Below the pieces are notes generated by a model. That model was not told the DNA's origin. It saw nothing but the letters and a program-made list of their open reading frames with translations, and did not search any database. Positions 44,338 through 52,482 of a DNA stretch of 64,000 nt are shown piece after piece; position 1 is the stretch's first letter, and the number at the start of each line of letters is the position of its first letter. Both the position numbers and the translations under genes were made by a program. Source of the stretch: Palsa-1447 sp964414785 (GTDB lineage Bacteria; Verrucomicrobiota; Verrucomicrobiia; Opitutales; Opitutaceae); assembly GCA_964414785.1 (NCBI GenBank), contig CAYPXZ010000001.1:62001-126000 (forward strand), in the 5' to 3' direction.

Positions 44338-45219
44338 ATGTCCGAAATTTCCCGGCCCCCCACCATCGAGCAGGTCTGCAAGAAGTCGCTGAGCCTTCCT
44401 TGCTCGCCGTCGCTGCTGCCGCGGCTCTCCGTCGCCCTTCGAAGCGACGACAGCTCGTCCTTTGAGATCGAGCGCCTGATCTCCCTGGACTCCTCGCTTG
44501 CGGCCGCCACGTTGCGCCTCGCCAATTCCGCCGCGTTCGGCCGCGGAGGGATCGACACGCTTGAGGGCGCCATCATGCGCCTCGGCGCCAAGGAGATCTA
44601 CCGGCTCGCGGCGCTTGTTCTCGTCAGCCGCTGGGAAACCGGGTCGAGCGCGCTCCTTCGCTGGGAGCCGGGCGACTTCAGCCGGCACGCGCTCTGCGTC
44701 GCCATCGCCGCCGAGGTTCTCGCCGAGGCGACCGAGCGCCTTGAGCCCCAGACCGCCTACACAGCGGGTCTCGTGTGCGACCTCGGCAAGCTGGCCCTGG
44801 CGCATGCCTGCGCCGAGTTCTACCCGCGGATCCGCGAGACCTGCGCCTCGTTGAAATGCTCGTGGGAGGACGCAGAGAGAAGCGTGCTCGGGTTCAACTA
44901 TTGCGACGTGAGCGAGCGCCTCCTGAAGGCCTGGAAGTTCCCCGAGATCTTTGTCGGCGCCGCGCAGTTCATGATGAAGCCGAGCGAGGCCCCGGCCGAG
45001 GTCGTTCCCATGCTCGCCCACCTTCATGCCGCCAAGTACCTCGCGACCTCGCTTGGGCCGGGCGTCACGGAGGAGGGTTTCCTTGTCTCGATGCCCGGGA
45101 ATTTCCTGCGCGAATGGGGCTTCACCCAGGAGATGCTCGAGGAGGCGATGCCGGTCGTGCTCAGCCGCGCCGTGGCCCGCCTTGGCGAGAAGCTCTCCAC
45201 GGGGCCGGTCGCGATCTGA
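44338..45219 (+). CDS. HDOD-domain signalling protein (third of three)
   Basis: 293 residues. HDOD features: KSLSLPCSPSLLPRLSVALR, IERLISLDSSLAAATLRLAN, TLEGAIMRLGAKEIYRLAAL and TAYTAGLVCDLGKLALAHA, where the HD motif is reduced to CDLGK. The remaining C-terminal helices have no attached output domain. It is cotranscribed with cheA and so falls under the cheA sigma-28-like promoter. An HDOD protein inside a che operon suggests a role in controlling receptor arrays or c-di-GMP crosstalk; the mechanism is unknown. Confidence 0.83.
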   Translation: MSEISRPPTIEQVCKKSLSLPCSPSLLPRLSVALRSDDSSSFEIERLISLDSSLAAATLRLANSAAFGRGGIDTLEGAIMRLGAKEIYRLAALVLVSRWETGSSALLRWEPGDFSRHALCVAIAAEVLAEATERLEPQTAYTAGLVCDLGKLALAHACAEFYPRIRETCASLKCSWEDAERSVLGFNYCDVSERLLKAWKFPEIFVGAAQFMMKPSEAPAEVVPMLAHLHAAKYLATSLGPGVTEEGFLVSMPGNFLREWGFTQEMLEEAMPVVLSRAVARLGEKLSTGPVAI

Positions 45220-45238
45220 GCGGGGACACACTCCCCAG

Positions 45239-45279
45239 GGCGCCGCGCGGGTGGCCGTGTATTTTTCACCCGCGGCGCC
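45239..45279. terminator. Large hairpin between convergent HDOD and cheD genes
   Basis: GGCGCC-GC-GCGGGTG (45239-45253) pairs with CACCCGC-GGCGCC (45267-45279), a 13-bp stem with a 2-base bulge. A T-run lies in the loop, not after the stem. A second hairpin GAGGGC/GCCCTC follows at about 45317-45333. Together they form a likely convergent termination zone. Confidence 0.5.
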
Positions 45280-45396
45280 AGTGCTTCTGTGAAGCGCGCG
45301 AATCTTGGCTCCCAGAGGAGGGCGCAAGGCCCTCGCTTCGACCGCCGCTCGGGGTGGCGCCCGAAGGGAGCCCGCCTGCGAGGCTGGGGCGAGACG

Positions 45397-45921
45397 CTAT
45401 CCGCTGAGCGAGAGCTGGCCGTTCTCGGAGGGCGTCTTTAGGGTGACGACGCCCGTGCTCATCTCGAGGTGAACGGTTCGGTTGACGGTTCCGCCGACCT
45501 CGTTGTGGGTCACGGTGTAGCCGTTCTTGGCCAGGTAGTCCATGGTGACCCGGGTATTGCGCTCCCCGATCCGGAAGGGGTCGTTGCCGCTGATGACGCT
45601 GGCGCCGCCGGCGACAAAGAGGCGCAGGCGGAAACGCTCCGCCTTCACGCCGGCGAGCGCCTTGAAGAAATGGGGCAGCCCCGTGTCGGCGAACATGGCC
45701 GGCTGCCTCATGGCCTTCTCCATGGAGATCGATGACTCCGGAAGCATGAGGTGGAGGATTCCCCCCGCCTTGACCAGGGGGTCATAGGCGACCACCCCGA
45801 TGCACGACCCGAGGGCATACGTGCTCAGCACGACCTGCCCGTTGTTCGACACGGCCATGTCGGCCACGCCGATGACGACCCGCTGGGTGAAGATGGACGC
45901 GATGGTGGGTGCTCCGGCCAT
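45397..45921 (-). CDS. cheD: Chemoreceptor glutamine deamidase CheD
   Basis: 174 residues. The catalytic Cys lies in STYALGSCIGVVAYDP and the His in AGGILHLMLPES. The family motifs FVAGGASVI, IGERNTRVTMDYLAKNGY and VGGTVNRTVHLEM are also present. CheD deamidates receptor glutamines and usually pairs with CheC; here only CheX is seen. It stands alone on the minus strand, convergent to cheA-HDOD. No sigma-28-like site was found before it. Confidence 0.95.
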   Translation of the reverse strand: MAGAPTIASIFTQRVVIGVADMAVSNNGQVVLSTYALGSCIGVVAYDPLVKAGGILHLMLPESSISMEKAMRQPAMFADTGLPHFFKALAGVKAERFRLRLFVAGGASVISGNDPFRIGERNTRVTMDYLAKNGYTVTHNEVGGTVNRTVHLEMSTGVVTLKTPSENGQLSLSG

Positions 45922-46111
45922 ATTTCAGGGGAAAGTCAGGCGAGTCGCCAGGTCCGTCGGGGTCTGGAAAAGGTCGGGCATGCGATGAAATGGGGGGCGC
46001 CGGGTGGCGTGACCCCCAGCATATTAAACGGCCGCCGGAGGGCTAACTTGAGCCATGGGGGGCTTAAATGGTGAGATTTCATCGGGGTGGGCTGGCGATC
46101 CGCGGCCGGGC

Positions 46112-46149
46112 CCGGGACCGGGGGCGCCGGGGGTGCGCCCAGGTCCCGG
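46112..46149 (-). terminator. Nested GC hairpin after the cheR-cheB operon
   Basis: CCGGGACC (46112-46119) pairs with GGTCCCGG (46142-46149), with GGGCGC/GCGCCC inside. It is 39 bases past the stop of the last gene. No T-run follows. The rest of 45922-46187 shows no coding frame or promoter I can support. Confidence 0.5.
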
Positions 46150-46187
46150 TTTGGCAAGGCAACCGGCGCGGTAGGAGCCTGCGCTGC

Positions 46188-47450
46188 TTAGAGATACACC
46201 AGCAGCCGCTGGTTGATGGGAGCGATCTGGTCGTGGCTCCGGATCTTCGCGATGGTCGACGAGCCGAGCGCCTGGCCTTCGCCGACAAGGAGGAGGCCAT
46301 GGGGGCTGTAGATGCCGCTCGCCAGCACCATGCCGGGCTCGAGTTCCTCCAGGAGGATCTCGCGCACCTGCCGGGGCAGGTGGACAAGGTGCGTCACCTT
46401 GAGGAAGAGGCGCACGGCCTCCGGGTCGTAGGCGGTGCCGGACTTGGCGAGGATGCTGTCAATGGCCGCCTGCTTCGACTGGCCGGACTCGACGAAGCCG
46501 ACGGCCACGGACAGGCAGCGCGCGGGCCACGGGATGCTCTTGCCTGCGAGCCCGTCCGGGTAGCCGGTGCCGTCGAAATTCTCGTGGTGGGCGCGGATCG
46601 TCTCCCCGACGTCGGCGCGGAGGTCGACCAGGGAGGCCAGCGTCTGGCTGTAGACCGGGTGGTTGTGGAGGGTCGCGAGCTCGCGCTCGGTCAGCTGGGA
46701 GGGATTGTTGCGGAAGGTCCGCATGAGCTCCCTGGAGACGCCGATCAGCCCGAGATCCGACAGCCACGCCGCGGAGCGAAGCGCATGGCGCTCCGCCTCC
46801 GTGAAGTGCTCGGACTCCGACATCTTGTTGGCGAACTCGACCAGGGCCTTGGCCTGCCCGCCGAGGATTGGGTCATAGGCCGTGAGGATGCGCCGGCAGA
46901 GCTCGAGGGAGCTCTCGTAGCGGGCCCCGAGCTCCGTGTTCGCGGTGTCGAGCTTCTGCCTCTGTTCCTCGAGGACCGTCACCTTCTGCTCGAGCTCCGA
47001 GTTGGCGGTCATCAGCCTCGCGTTGAGCTCCTGGGTCTGCGCCTGCAGCACCTCGTTGCGAACGATCAGCTCGTGGCGGTGGAAGGCGTTGCGGACGGTG
47101 GCGAGGAGCTCCTCGCGCAGCCACGGCTTCGCGACAAACCGGAAGATCTCACCCTTGTTGATGGCGTCGACGATGGTCGGAAGCGACAGGACCGCGGTGA
47201 TGAGGACCCGGGACGCGTTCGGGCGCAGGCGGCGGCTCTCGATCAGGAAGTCGAGCCCGAGCATCTCGGGCATCCTCTGGTCGGAGATGATCAGCGCAAA
47301 GTCCCTCTCCTCGAGGATGGAGAGCGCCTTCACGGGGCTCGCGCAGGCGACCACATTGTACTTCTCCCGCTCGAGTGTCAGCTTGAGCGCGTTCAGCACG
47401 ACCGGCTCGTCGTCAACGATCAGGATGGAGTCGGACGGGTTCGTCTTCAT
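46188..47450 (-). CDS. Response regulator with a degenerate HD-GYP domain
   Basis: 420 residues from the ATG at 47450, which overlaps the cheB stop by 4 bases. Receiver 8-122 is complete: VDDEP, acceptor Asp57 in LIISDQRMPEM, VAKPW. A coiled coil (about 130-175) joins it to an HD-GYP-type domain (about 185-345). HHENFDGTGYPDG (288-300) is intact, including GYP, but the HDxGK signature reads SDLGL (231-235), the early helix His is missing (GGQAKALVEFA) and the late Asp motif is VGFVES. With so many metal ligands lost it should not hydrolyse c-di-GMP. A role in binding or signalling is more likely. It is the third gene of the cheR-cheB operon. Confidence 0.87.
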   Translation of the reverse strand: MKTNPSDSILIVDDEPVVLNALKLTLEREKYNVVACASPVKALSILEERDFALIISDQRMPEMLGLDFLIESRRLRPNASRVLITAVLSLPTIVDAINKGEIFRFVAKPWLREELLATVRNAFHRHELIVRNEVLQAQTQELNARLMTANSELEQKVTVLEEQRQKLDTANTELGARYESSLELCRRILTAYDPILGGQAKALVEFANKMSESEHFTEAERHALRSAAWLSDLGLIGVSRELMRTFRNNPSQLTERELATLHNHPVYSQTLASLVDLRADVGETIRAHHENFDGTGYPDGLAGKSIPWPARCLSVAVGFVESGQSKQAAIDSILAKSGTAYDPEAVRLFLKVTHLVHLPRQVREILLEELEPGMVLASGIYSPHGLLLVGEGQALGSSTIAKIRSHDQIAPINQRLLVYL

Positions 47451-48565
47451 GTGGGGAAGGGCGCGACGGACCTGGCCGTTGCATGCGCGGTCTCGAAGCG
47501 CCCGGTGAGGTAGTTGGCAATTCGGTCGAGCGGGATCTGCAGCTGGGCGGCACCGCAGTCCCACGCAGCTTTGGGCATGCCATAGACGACGCACGAGGCC
47601 TCGTCCTGGGCAAAGGTCACGGCGCCCTTCTCCCTGAGGCGCAGGAGCCCCTCGGCGCCGTCCTTGCCCATGCCCGTGAGGATGCCGGCCACGGCGTACG
47701 GGGACGCGCCGCAATCGACGGCGGACTTGAAGAGCAGGTCGACCGCGGGCCGCTGGTGCCACACGGGCGGACCGCCCGCGATCCTCACGCGGTAGTGGTC
47801 GACCGCCCACTGGAGCATCATGTGGAAGCCCCCGGGGGCGATGAGCGCCAGGCCGGGAGTTATCGTGTCGCCGTCGGCGGCCTCGCGCACCTCGAGCGCG
47901 CACAGGGTGTTGAGCCTGTCGGCGAAGGCCCTCGAGAACGTCCCCGGGATATGCTGGACGATCGCGATGCCGGGGAGGTTTTCCGGCAGGCGCGTAAGGA
48001 TGTCGCGAAGCGCCTCGGTTCCGCCGGTGGAGGAGCCCAATAGGATGATCGATCGGGGGCTGTGGCGGATGGCCGGGGTCGCAGACGGGCGCTTGGCCTG
48101 GGCGGGCGGGGGGGCGGGGCGGGCCCCCTCGTCGCGGCCGTCGGGCGCATAGGCGCGGACCTTGGCGGCCGCCGCGGCCTTCACCTTTGCGATCAGCTGC
48201 GGCCCCAGGTCCCCGAACGCATTGTGGCTGCCGGGTTTTCCAAGGAAGTCTACGGCCCCGAGGCGAAGGGCCTCGAGCGTGTAGTCCGACCCGCGCTGGG
48301 TGAGCGAGCTCATCACGATGACCGGCATCGGCCGGTTCTGCATCAGCAGCTTCAGGAACGTGAGCCCGTCCATCCTGGGCATCTCCAGGTCGAGCGTGAG
48401 CACGTCGGGTGAGAGCTCCCGCAGCCGGTCGCGGGCCACATAGGGGTCCTCGGCGGTGCCGACGACCTCGATCTCGGGGTCGGTTGCGAGGGCATCGCTC
48501 GCGTACCGCCTGACGACCGCGGAGTCGTCGACAATGAGGACGCGGATTTTTCGGGGTCCGGACAT
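47447..48565 (-). CDS. cheB: Receptor methylesterase/deamidase CheB
   Basis: 372 residues. The receiver (5-125) has VDDSAVVRR, Asp in LTLDLEMPRMDG and GKPGS. A Pro/Ala-rich linker (about 140-180) leads to the catalytic domain with Ser in LLGSSTGGTEAL, His in IVQHIPGTFS and Asp in GILTGMGKDGAEGL. CheB removes methyl groups from chemoreceptors when phosphorylated by CheA. It sits two bases after cheR and overlaps the next gene by 4 bases. Confidence 0.95.
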   Translation of the reverse strand: MSGPRKIRVLIVDDSAVVRRYASDALATDPEIEVVGTAEDPYVARDRLRELSPDVLTLDLEMPRMDGLTFLKLLMQNRPMPVIVMSSLTQRGSDYTLEALRLGAVDFLGKPGSHNAFGDLGPQLIAKVKAAAAAKVRAYAPDGRDEGARPAPPPAQAKRPSATPAIRHSPRSIILLGSSTGGTEALRDILTRLPENLPGIAIVQHIPGTFSRAFADRLNTLCALEVREAADGDTITPGLALIAPGGFHMMLQWAVDHYRVRIAGGPPVWHQRPAVDLLFKSAVDCGASPYAVAGILTGMGKDGAEGLLRLREKGAVTFAQDEASCVVYGMPKAAWDCGAAQLQIPLDRIANYLTGRFETAHATARSVAPFPT

Positions 48566-48567
48566 GG

Positions 48568-49395
48568 TCAGGACTGCGGGGGTCTCCGGTAGGTCGCCGG
48601 CTTGACGAGTTGAAGGGGGTGCTTGATTCCCGTGAGGCTCTCGGAGTGGCCGACAAAGAGGTAGCCCCCCGGGACGAGGCGCCTGGCGAGCTTATTGACC
48701 AGCTCCTCCTGGGTTTCCTTGTCGAAATAGATCATCACATTGCGGCAAAAGATGATGTGGAATTGCTCGCGGAACGGTGCCTCCCCCTTGAGGAGGTTGA
48801 GATAGTGGAAGGAGACGTGGTCGCGCACCGACGAGCGGACCCGGTAGTTGCCCTCCTGGGGCCCGATGCCCTTCTGGAAATACGCCTTCAGGGAGGCGGC
48901 CGGCAGCCTTGAGACGGTCTCGTCGCGGTAGATGGCGGCCTCGGCCTTGGCGAGGATCCTGCGGGAGATGTCGGTGGCCTCGATGTGCCATTGCCAGGTC
49001 GACGCCTTCATGCCCTCCATGAGGGTCGTGGCCAGCGAATAGGGCTCCTCGCCCGATGAGCAGGCGGCGCTCCAGGCGTAAAAGCGCGGCCACCGCTCCA
49101 CCCGGTTGCGCTCGATCATCTCGGGCAGGGCGTGGTCCCGGACGAACTCAAAATGGGAGGCCTCCCGGAAAAAGAAGGTGTGGTTGGTCGAGATGGCGTC
49201 GATCAGGTGCGAGAGCTCATCGTCGGCCTCGGGCCCCTTGAGGAACGTGCAGTACTCACCGATGGAATCTAGGTTGGTCGCACGCAGGCGTTTGCCAAGG
49301 CGTGCGCTCACCAGCTCCCTTTTATCCGGGCCCAGCTTTATTCGGCTGTGCTCGTAGACCAGGGTACGTATGAACTCGAACTCGCTGTCCCTCAT
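48568..49395 (-). CDS. cheR: Chemoreceptor methyltransferase CheR
   Basis: 275 residues. The N-terminal CheR domain has FIRTLVYEHSRIKLGPDKRE and the hallmark STNHTFFFREASHF. The catalytic domain shows AWSAACSSGEEPYSLA (SAM binding), EATDISRRIL, HIIFCRNVMIYFD and LVPGGYLFVGHSESL. It transfers methyl groups from SAM to receptor glutamates. It heads the cheR-cheB-regulator operon with a sigma-28-like site just upstream. Confidence 0.95.
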   Translation of the reverse strand: MRDSEFEFIRTLVYEHSRIKLGPDKRELVSARLGKRLRATNLDSIGEYCTFLKGPEADDELSHLIDAISTNHTFFFREASHFEFVRDHALPEMIERNRVERWPRFYAWSAACSSGEEPYSLATTLMEGMKASTWQWHIEATDISRRILAKAEAAIYRDETVSRLPAASLKAYFQKGIGPQEGNYRVRSSVRDHVSFHYLNLLKGEAPFREQFHIIFCRNVMIYFDKETQEELVNKLARRLVPGGYLFVGHSESLTGIKHPLQLVKPATYRRPPQS

Positions 49396-49411
49396 GAGGT
49401 TTGTTCCCTGC

Positions 49412-49438
49412 GTATCGGCTCACCCATCCCCAAATGAA
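49412..49438 (-). promoter_or_regulatory. Possible sigma-28-like promoter of cheR
   Basis: Minus strand: TTCATTTG, 11-base spacer, GCCGATAC (4/8 and 7/8). The -10 is strong, the -35 weak. The leader would be only about 10 bases. Confidence 0.48.
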
Positions 49439-49643
49439 GCACCTTAGCGAGGGGTGGGGACGATTTCCTGGGTTTTGGGAGGGACGGGGAGCGGCAATAT
49501 TTTCCTGTCGGGGGGGCTCCCCGGGCCGGGCCGGGTCCCCGGCCATGGCCGACCCGGGTTACGACATGTTTATTTCACTGTGATTTAGCAGGATGGGTAA
49601 GTGTCCAGGTGGATGGCACGAACCGTGTTACTCCCGCCCGAAC

Positions 49644-50030
49644 ATGATAGACCCGATCTTCCAATCCGACAATTATCAGTTGTCCCGGAAGCTCCTGGAT
49701 GCGGCCGCACTCCGCCAGGAGGCTATTGCCTCGAACATAGCCAACGCGGAGACACCGGGCTATCACCGCCTCGACCTGGCCCCCTCCTTTGCCGAGCAGC
49801 TCAAGTCCAGGATGGCCACCGGGGAGCTCGCAAGCTCGCCCGACTCGCTCAGGCCGACCCTTTCCGAGGACACGCACGCCCGCTCCACCCGTCCCGACGG
49901 CAACACGGTCGAGATCGAGCACGAGCTCCTCGCGATGAACAAGAATTCCGTGGAGTTCGACTACCTGACGGAGGTCGTCTCCCAAAACATCAAGCAGCTC
50001 AAGCTGGCCATCACAGGCCAGGGTGGCTGA
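49644..50030 (+). CDS. flgB: Flagellar proximal rod protein FlgB
   Basis: 128 residues from the ATG at 49644. Rod signature: LRQEAIASNIANAETPGYHR near the N terminus, and MNKNSVEFDYLTEVVSQNIK at the C terminus. First gene of the long basal-body operon that runs to 63799. No convincing promoter was assigned in the 248-base gap before it; a partial sigma-54-like element lies at 49614. Confidence 0.94.
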   Translation: MIDPIFQSDNYQLSRKLLDAAALRQEAIASNIANAETPGYHRLDLAPSFAEQLKSRMATGELASSPDSLRPTLSEDTHARSTRPDGNTVEIEHELLAMNKNSVEFDYLTEVVSQNIKQLKLAITGQGG

Positions 50031-50038
50031 CGCCGAGA

Positions 50039-50452
50039 ATGAACATCATCTCCGGAATCGACATCACCGCGGGCGCGCTTTCAGCGCAGCGCATGCGCCT
50101 GGACATCGTCGCACAGAACATCGCGAATGCCGAGACGACGCGCACGCCGAGCGGCGGCCCCTACCAGCGCCAGGTCGTCTCCTTCGAGTCCGAGCTGATC
50201 AAGCAGGCGGGGGGGCAGTCGCTGCACTCCGTCAGGGTCTCCGACATCTCCGCGGACAAGACCCCCGGCCAGCAGGTCTTCAACCCCCAGCATCCCGACG
50301 CGGGCCCCGACGGCATGGTCCAGATGCCCAACGTCAACCTCGCCTACGAAATGGTGGACCTGATCACGGCGTCCCGCGCCTACGAGGCGAACCTGGCCGT
50401 GGCAAAGAACGCCAAGAACATGGCGATGAAGACCCTCGAGATCGGCAAGTAA
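50039..50452 (+). CDS. flgC: Flagellar proximal rod protein FlgC
   Basis: 137 residues. N terminus: GIDITAGALSAQRMRLDIVA, then QNIANAETTRTPSGGPYQRQ, which is the FlgC form of the rod motif. C terminus: VNLAYEMVDLITASRAYEAN with LAVAKNAKNMAMKTLEIGK. It starts 8 bases after flgB and assembles with it into the proximal rod. Confidence 0.95.
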   Translation: MNIISGIDITAGALSAQRMRLDIVAQNIANAETTRTPSGGPYQRQVVSFESELIKQAGGQSLHSVRVSDISADKTPGQQVFNPQHPDAGPDGMVQMPNVNLAYEMVDLITASRAYEANLAVAKNAKNMAMKTLEIGK

Positions 50453-50485
50453 ACCTAGCCAGAGCCCTAAGCCCTCCGCGCCCCT

Positions 50486-50833
50486 ATGTCCTCCATAAGC
50501 TCAATCCCCCCAGGACTTGCCAGCATGCCGACGCTGCTGAGCGACCGCATCCAGCCGAACACGCTGATGACGCCGGGGGTGGGCGACGGCCTTCGCCTGA
50601 GCCAGCCCGGCGGCGAGGGATTCGGCAAGATGCTCGACGGCCTCGTATCGACGGTCGACACGAAGCAGACACAGGCCGACGCGCTCACGAAGCGCGTCCT
50701 CCTCGGCGACACGGACCAGCTGCACCAGTCGGTCATCGCCATGCAGGAGGCCTCAGTTTCCCTCAGCCTCATGGTCCAGGTCCGCAACAAACTTGTGGAT
50801 TCCTACCAGGAACTGATGCGCATGCAGGTTTGA
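50486..50833 (+). CDS. fliE: Rod/MS-ring junction protein FliE
   Basis: 115 residues. The C-terminal half is diagnostic: FGKMLDGLVSTVDTKQTQAD, LLGDTDQLHQSVIAMQEASV and SLSLMVQVRNKLVDSYQELM, closely matching FliE. The N terminus is longer and Pro/Ser-rich. FliE joins the rod to FliF and is the first rod subunit exported. Confidence 0.93.
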   Translation: MSSISSIPPGLASMPTLLSDRIQPNTLMTPGVGDGLRLSQPGGEGFGKMLDGLVSTVDTKQTQADALTKRVLLGDTDQLHQSVIAMQEASVSLSLMVQVRNKLVDSYQELMRMQV

Positions 50834-50856
50834 ACCCATTGAACTGACCCTATCGG

Positions 50857-52461
50857 ATGAAAAACTTTACCAACTCCCTGCTCTCGCTCTGGCAGCAGCT
50901 CGGCCTCAACCAGCGGGTTTCGCTGATCGTCGCGACCGTGGCGGTCACCGCCGGCATGACGGTCCTCGTCATCTGGTCGCGGCGGCCGGACATGCAGCTG
51001 CTCTACGCCCGCCTGGGCGACAAGGACTCGGCCGCCATCATCGGCTACCTCGAGTCCCAGAACATCGCCCACGAGGTCACGGCCGGCGGCACCGCGGTCA
51101 AGGTGCCCTCAGACCAGGTCTACAAGCTTCGCATGGACCTCGCCAGCAAGGGCTTGCCCGGCGGCGACGGCGTCGGTTTTGAGATCTTCGACAAGGGCCA
51201 ATTCGGCCTTAGCGACTTCGTGCAGCGCACGAACTACCTGCGCGCCGTGCAGGGCGAGCTCGCAAGGACGATCACCCAGCTTGCCGGCGTGCGCGCCGCC
51301 CGCGTCATGATCGTCCAACCCGAGAACCGGCTTCTGCTCACCGAGCAGGGCGTCAAGGCCACGGCCTCCGTCTTCGTGGACATGGGAGGCGGCCGCCTCG
51401 AGATTGACGAGGTCAACGCCATCCGCCACCTGGTCGCCAACGCGGTGCAGGGGCTTGGCCCGGACCAGGTCGCGGTTGTCGACAACCGGGGCCGCGTGCT
51501 CTCCGAGGAGCTCAAGCAGGACCCGACGCTCGGCACGGCCTCGTCGCAGGTGCGCTACAAGCAGCAGGTCGAGGACTACCTTGGAAAGAAGGTCGAGACG
51601 ATGCTGGCCGCCGTCATCGGGCCCGGCAACGCGGTCGTGCGCGTGTCCGCCGACATCGACACCGAGGCCACGACCGAGATGTCCGAGAAATACGACCCGG
51701 ACGGGCAGGTCGTCCGCAGCCAGACCATCGTCGAGGACGTCACCAATTCGAGCGAACAGCACACGACCGGCGGCGCGACCGGCGTCAGCGCGAACGTGCC
51801 TGAGAAGGCGGCTGCCAACGAGGCCTCGGCGCGCCCCACCTCCGTATCGGAGCAGAACCGGAAGAACCGCACGACCAACTACGAGATCAACCGCGTGACG
51901 ACCAACACGACCCGCAACCCCGGCACGATCCGCAACGTCACGGCAGCCGTCTTCGTGGCCCCGAGGACCACCCCCGCGGCGGTAGGCGCCGACGGCAAGA
52001 CGACGGGAGAGCCCCAGGTGCAGAAGCGCACCCCGGAGGAGCTCAACGCGCTGCGCCAGGTGGTCGTGAACGCCCTCGGGCTCAAGCCCGCCCCGGGCCA
52101 GACCCTTGATTCCATCGTCGCCCTCCAGGAAATGACCTTCGCGGCGGAGCCCGTCGCGCAGCAGGTCCAGGCGATCCAGAGCGAGAACCGGATCCAGGGC
52201 TGGGTCGAGACCGCGAGCCGCTGGTCCGCGGTCGCCGGCGCCGCCGTCGTCCTCCTTGTCTTCATGAGGATCCTCTCCAAGCAGCGGCCCGAGCCGGTCC
52301 CGGTCGAGGTCCTCTCGATGCCGCCCGACCAGGCGGCCCGTTCCCTGCAAAACGGGAGCTCCGTGACGCCCGACATGCTCAACCTCCTGATTCGCCAGAA
52401 GCCCGCCAACGTCGGCACCGCCCTCCGGGAATGGGTCGCCACGCCGTCGGCAAAGAACTGA
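50857..52461 (+). CDS. fliF: Flagellar MS-ring protein FliF
   Basis: 534 residues with two membrane helices (about 22-42 and 450-470). The periplasmic part carries the ring-building motifs MQLLYARLGDKDSAAIIGYL, GLPGGDGVGFEIFDKGQFGL, YLRAVQGELARTITQLAGVR and NAIRHLVANAVQGLGPDQVA. The C-terminal cytoplasmic tail binds FliG. Normal length and gene order (fliE-fliF-fliG). Confidence 0.96.
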   Translation: MKNFTNSLLSLWQQLGLNQRVSLIVATVAVTAGMTVLVIWSRRPDMQLLYARLGDKDSAAIIGYLESQNIAHEVTAGGTAVKVPSDQVYKLRMDLASKGLPGGDGVGFEIFDKGQFGLSDFVQRTNYLRAVQGELARTITQLAGVRAARVMIVQPENRLLLTEQGVKATASVFVDMGGGRLEIDEVNAIRHLVANAVQGLGPDQVAVVDNRGRVLSEELKQDPTLGTASSQVRYKQQVEDYLGKKVETMLAAVIGPGNAVVRVSADIDTEATTEMSEKYDPDGQVVRSQTIVEDVTNSSEQHTTGGATGVSANVPEKAAANEASARPTSVSEQNRKNRTTNYEINRVTTNTTRNPGTIRNVTAAVFVAPRTTPAAVGADGKTTGEPQVQKRTPEELNALRQVVVNALGLKPAPGQTLDSIVALQEMTFAAEPVAQQVQAIQSENRIQGWVETASRWSAVAGAAVVLLVFMRILSKQRPEPVPVEVLSMPPDQAARSLQNGSSVTPDMLNLLIRQKPANVGTALREWVATPSAKN

Positions 52462-52482
52462 TCCCCCTAGGAGCACCCCGCC

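Noticed and set aside
47451..48656. Upstream extension of the HD-GYP regulator frame across cheB
   Set aside because: The 402 extra codons read cheB out of frame and are Arg/Pro/His-rich. The receiver begins right after the ATG at 47450, which overlaps the cheB stop.
49614..49628. Sigma-54 promoter for flgB (TGGCACG-N4-GTGT)
   Set aside because: The -24 half is perfect but the -12 half has GT instead of the nearly invariant GC, so it is not listed as a feature.
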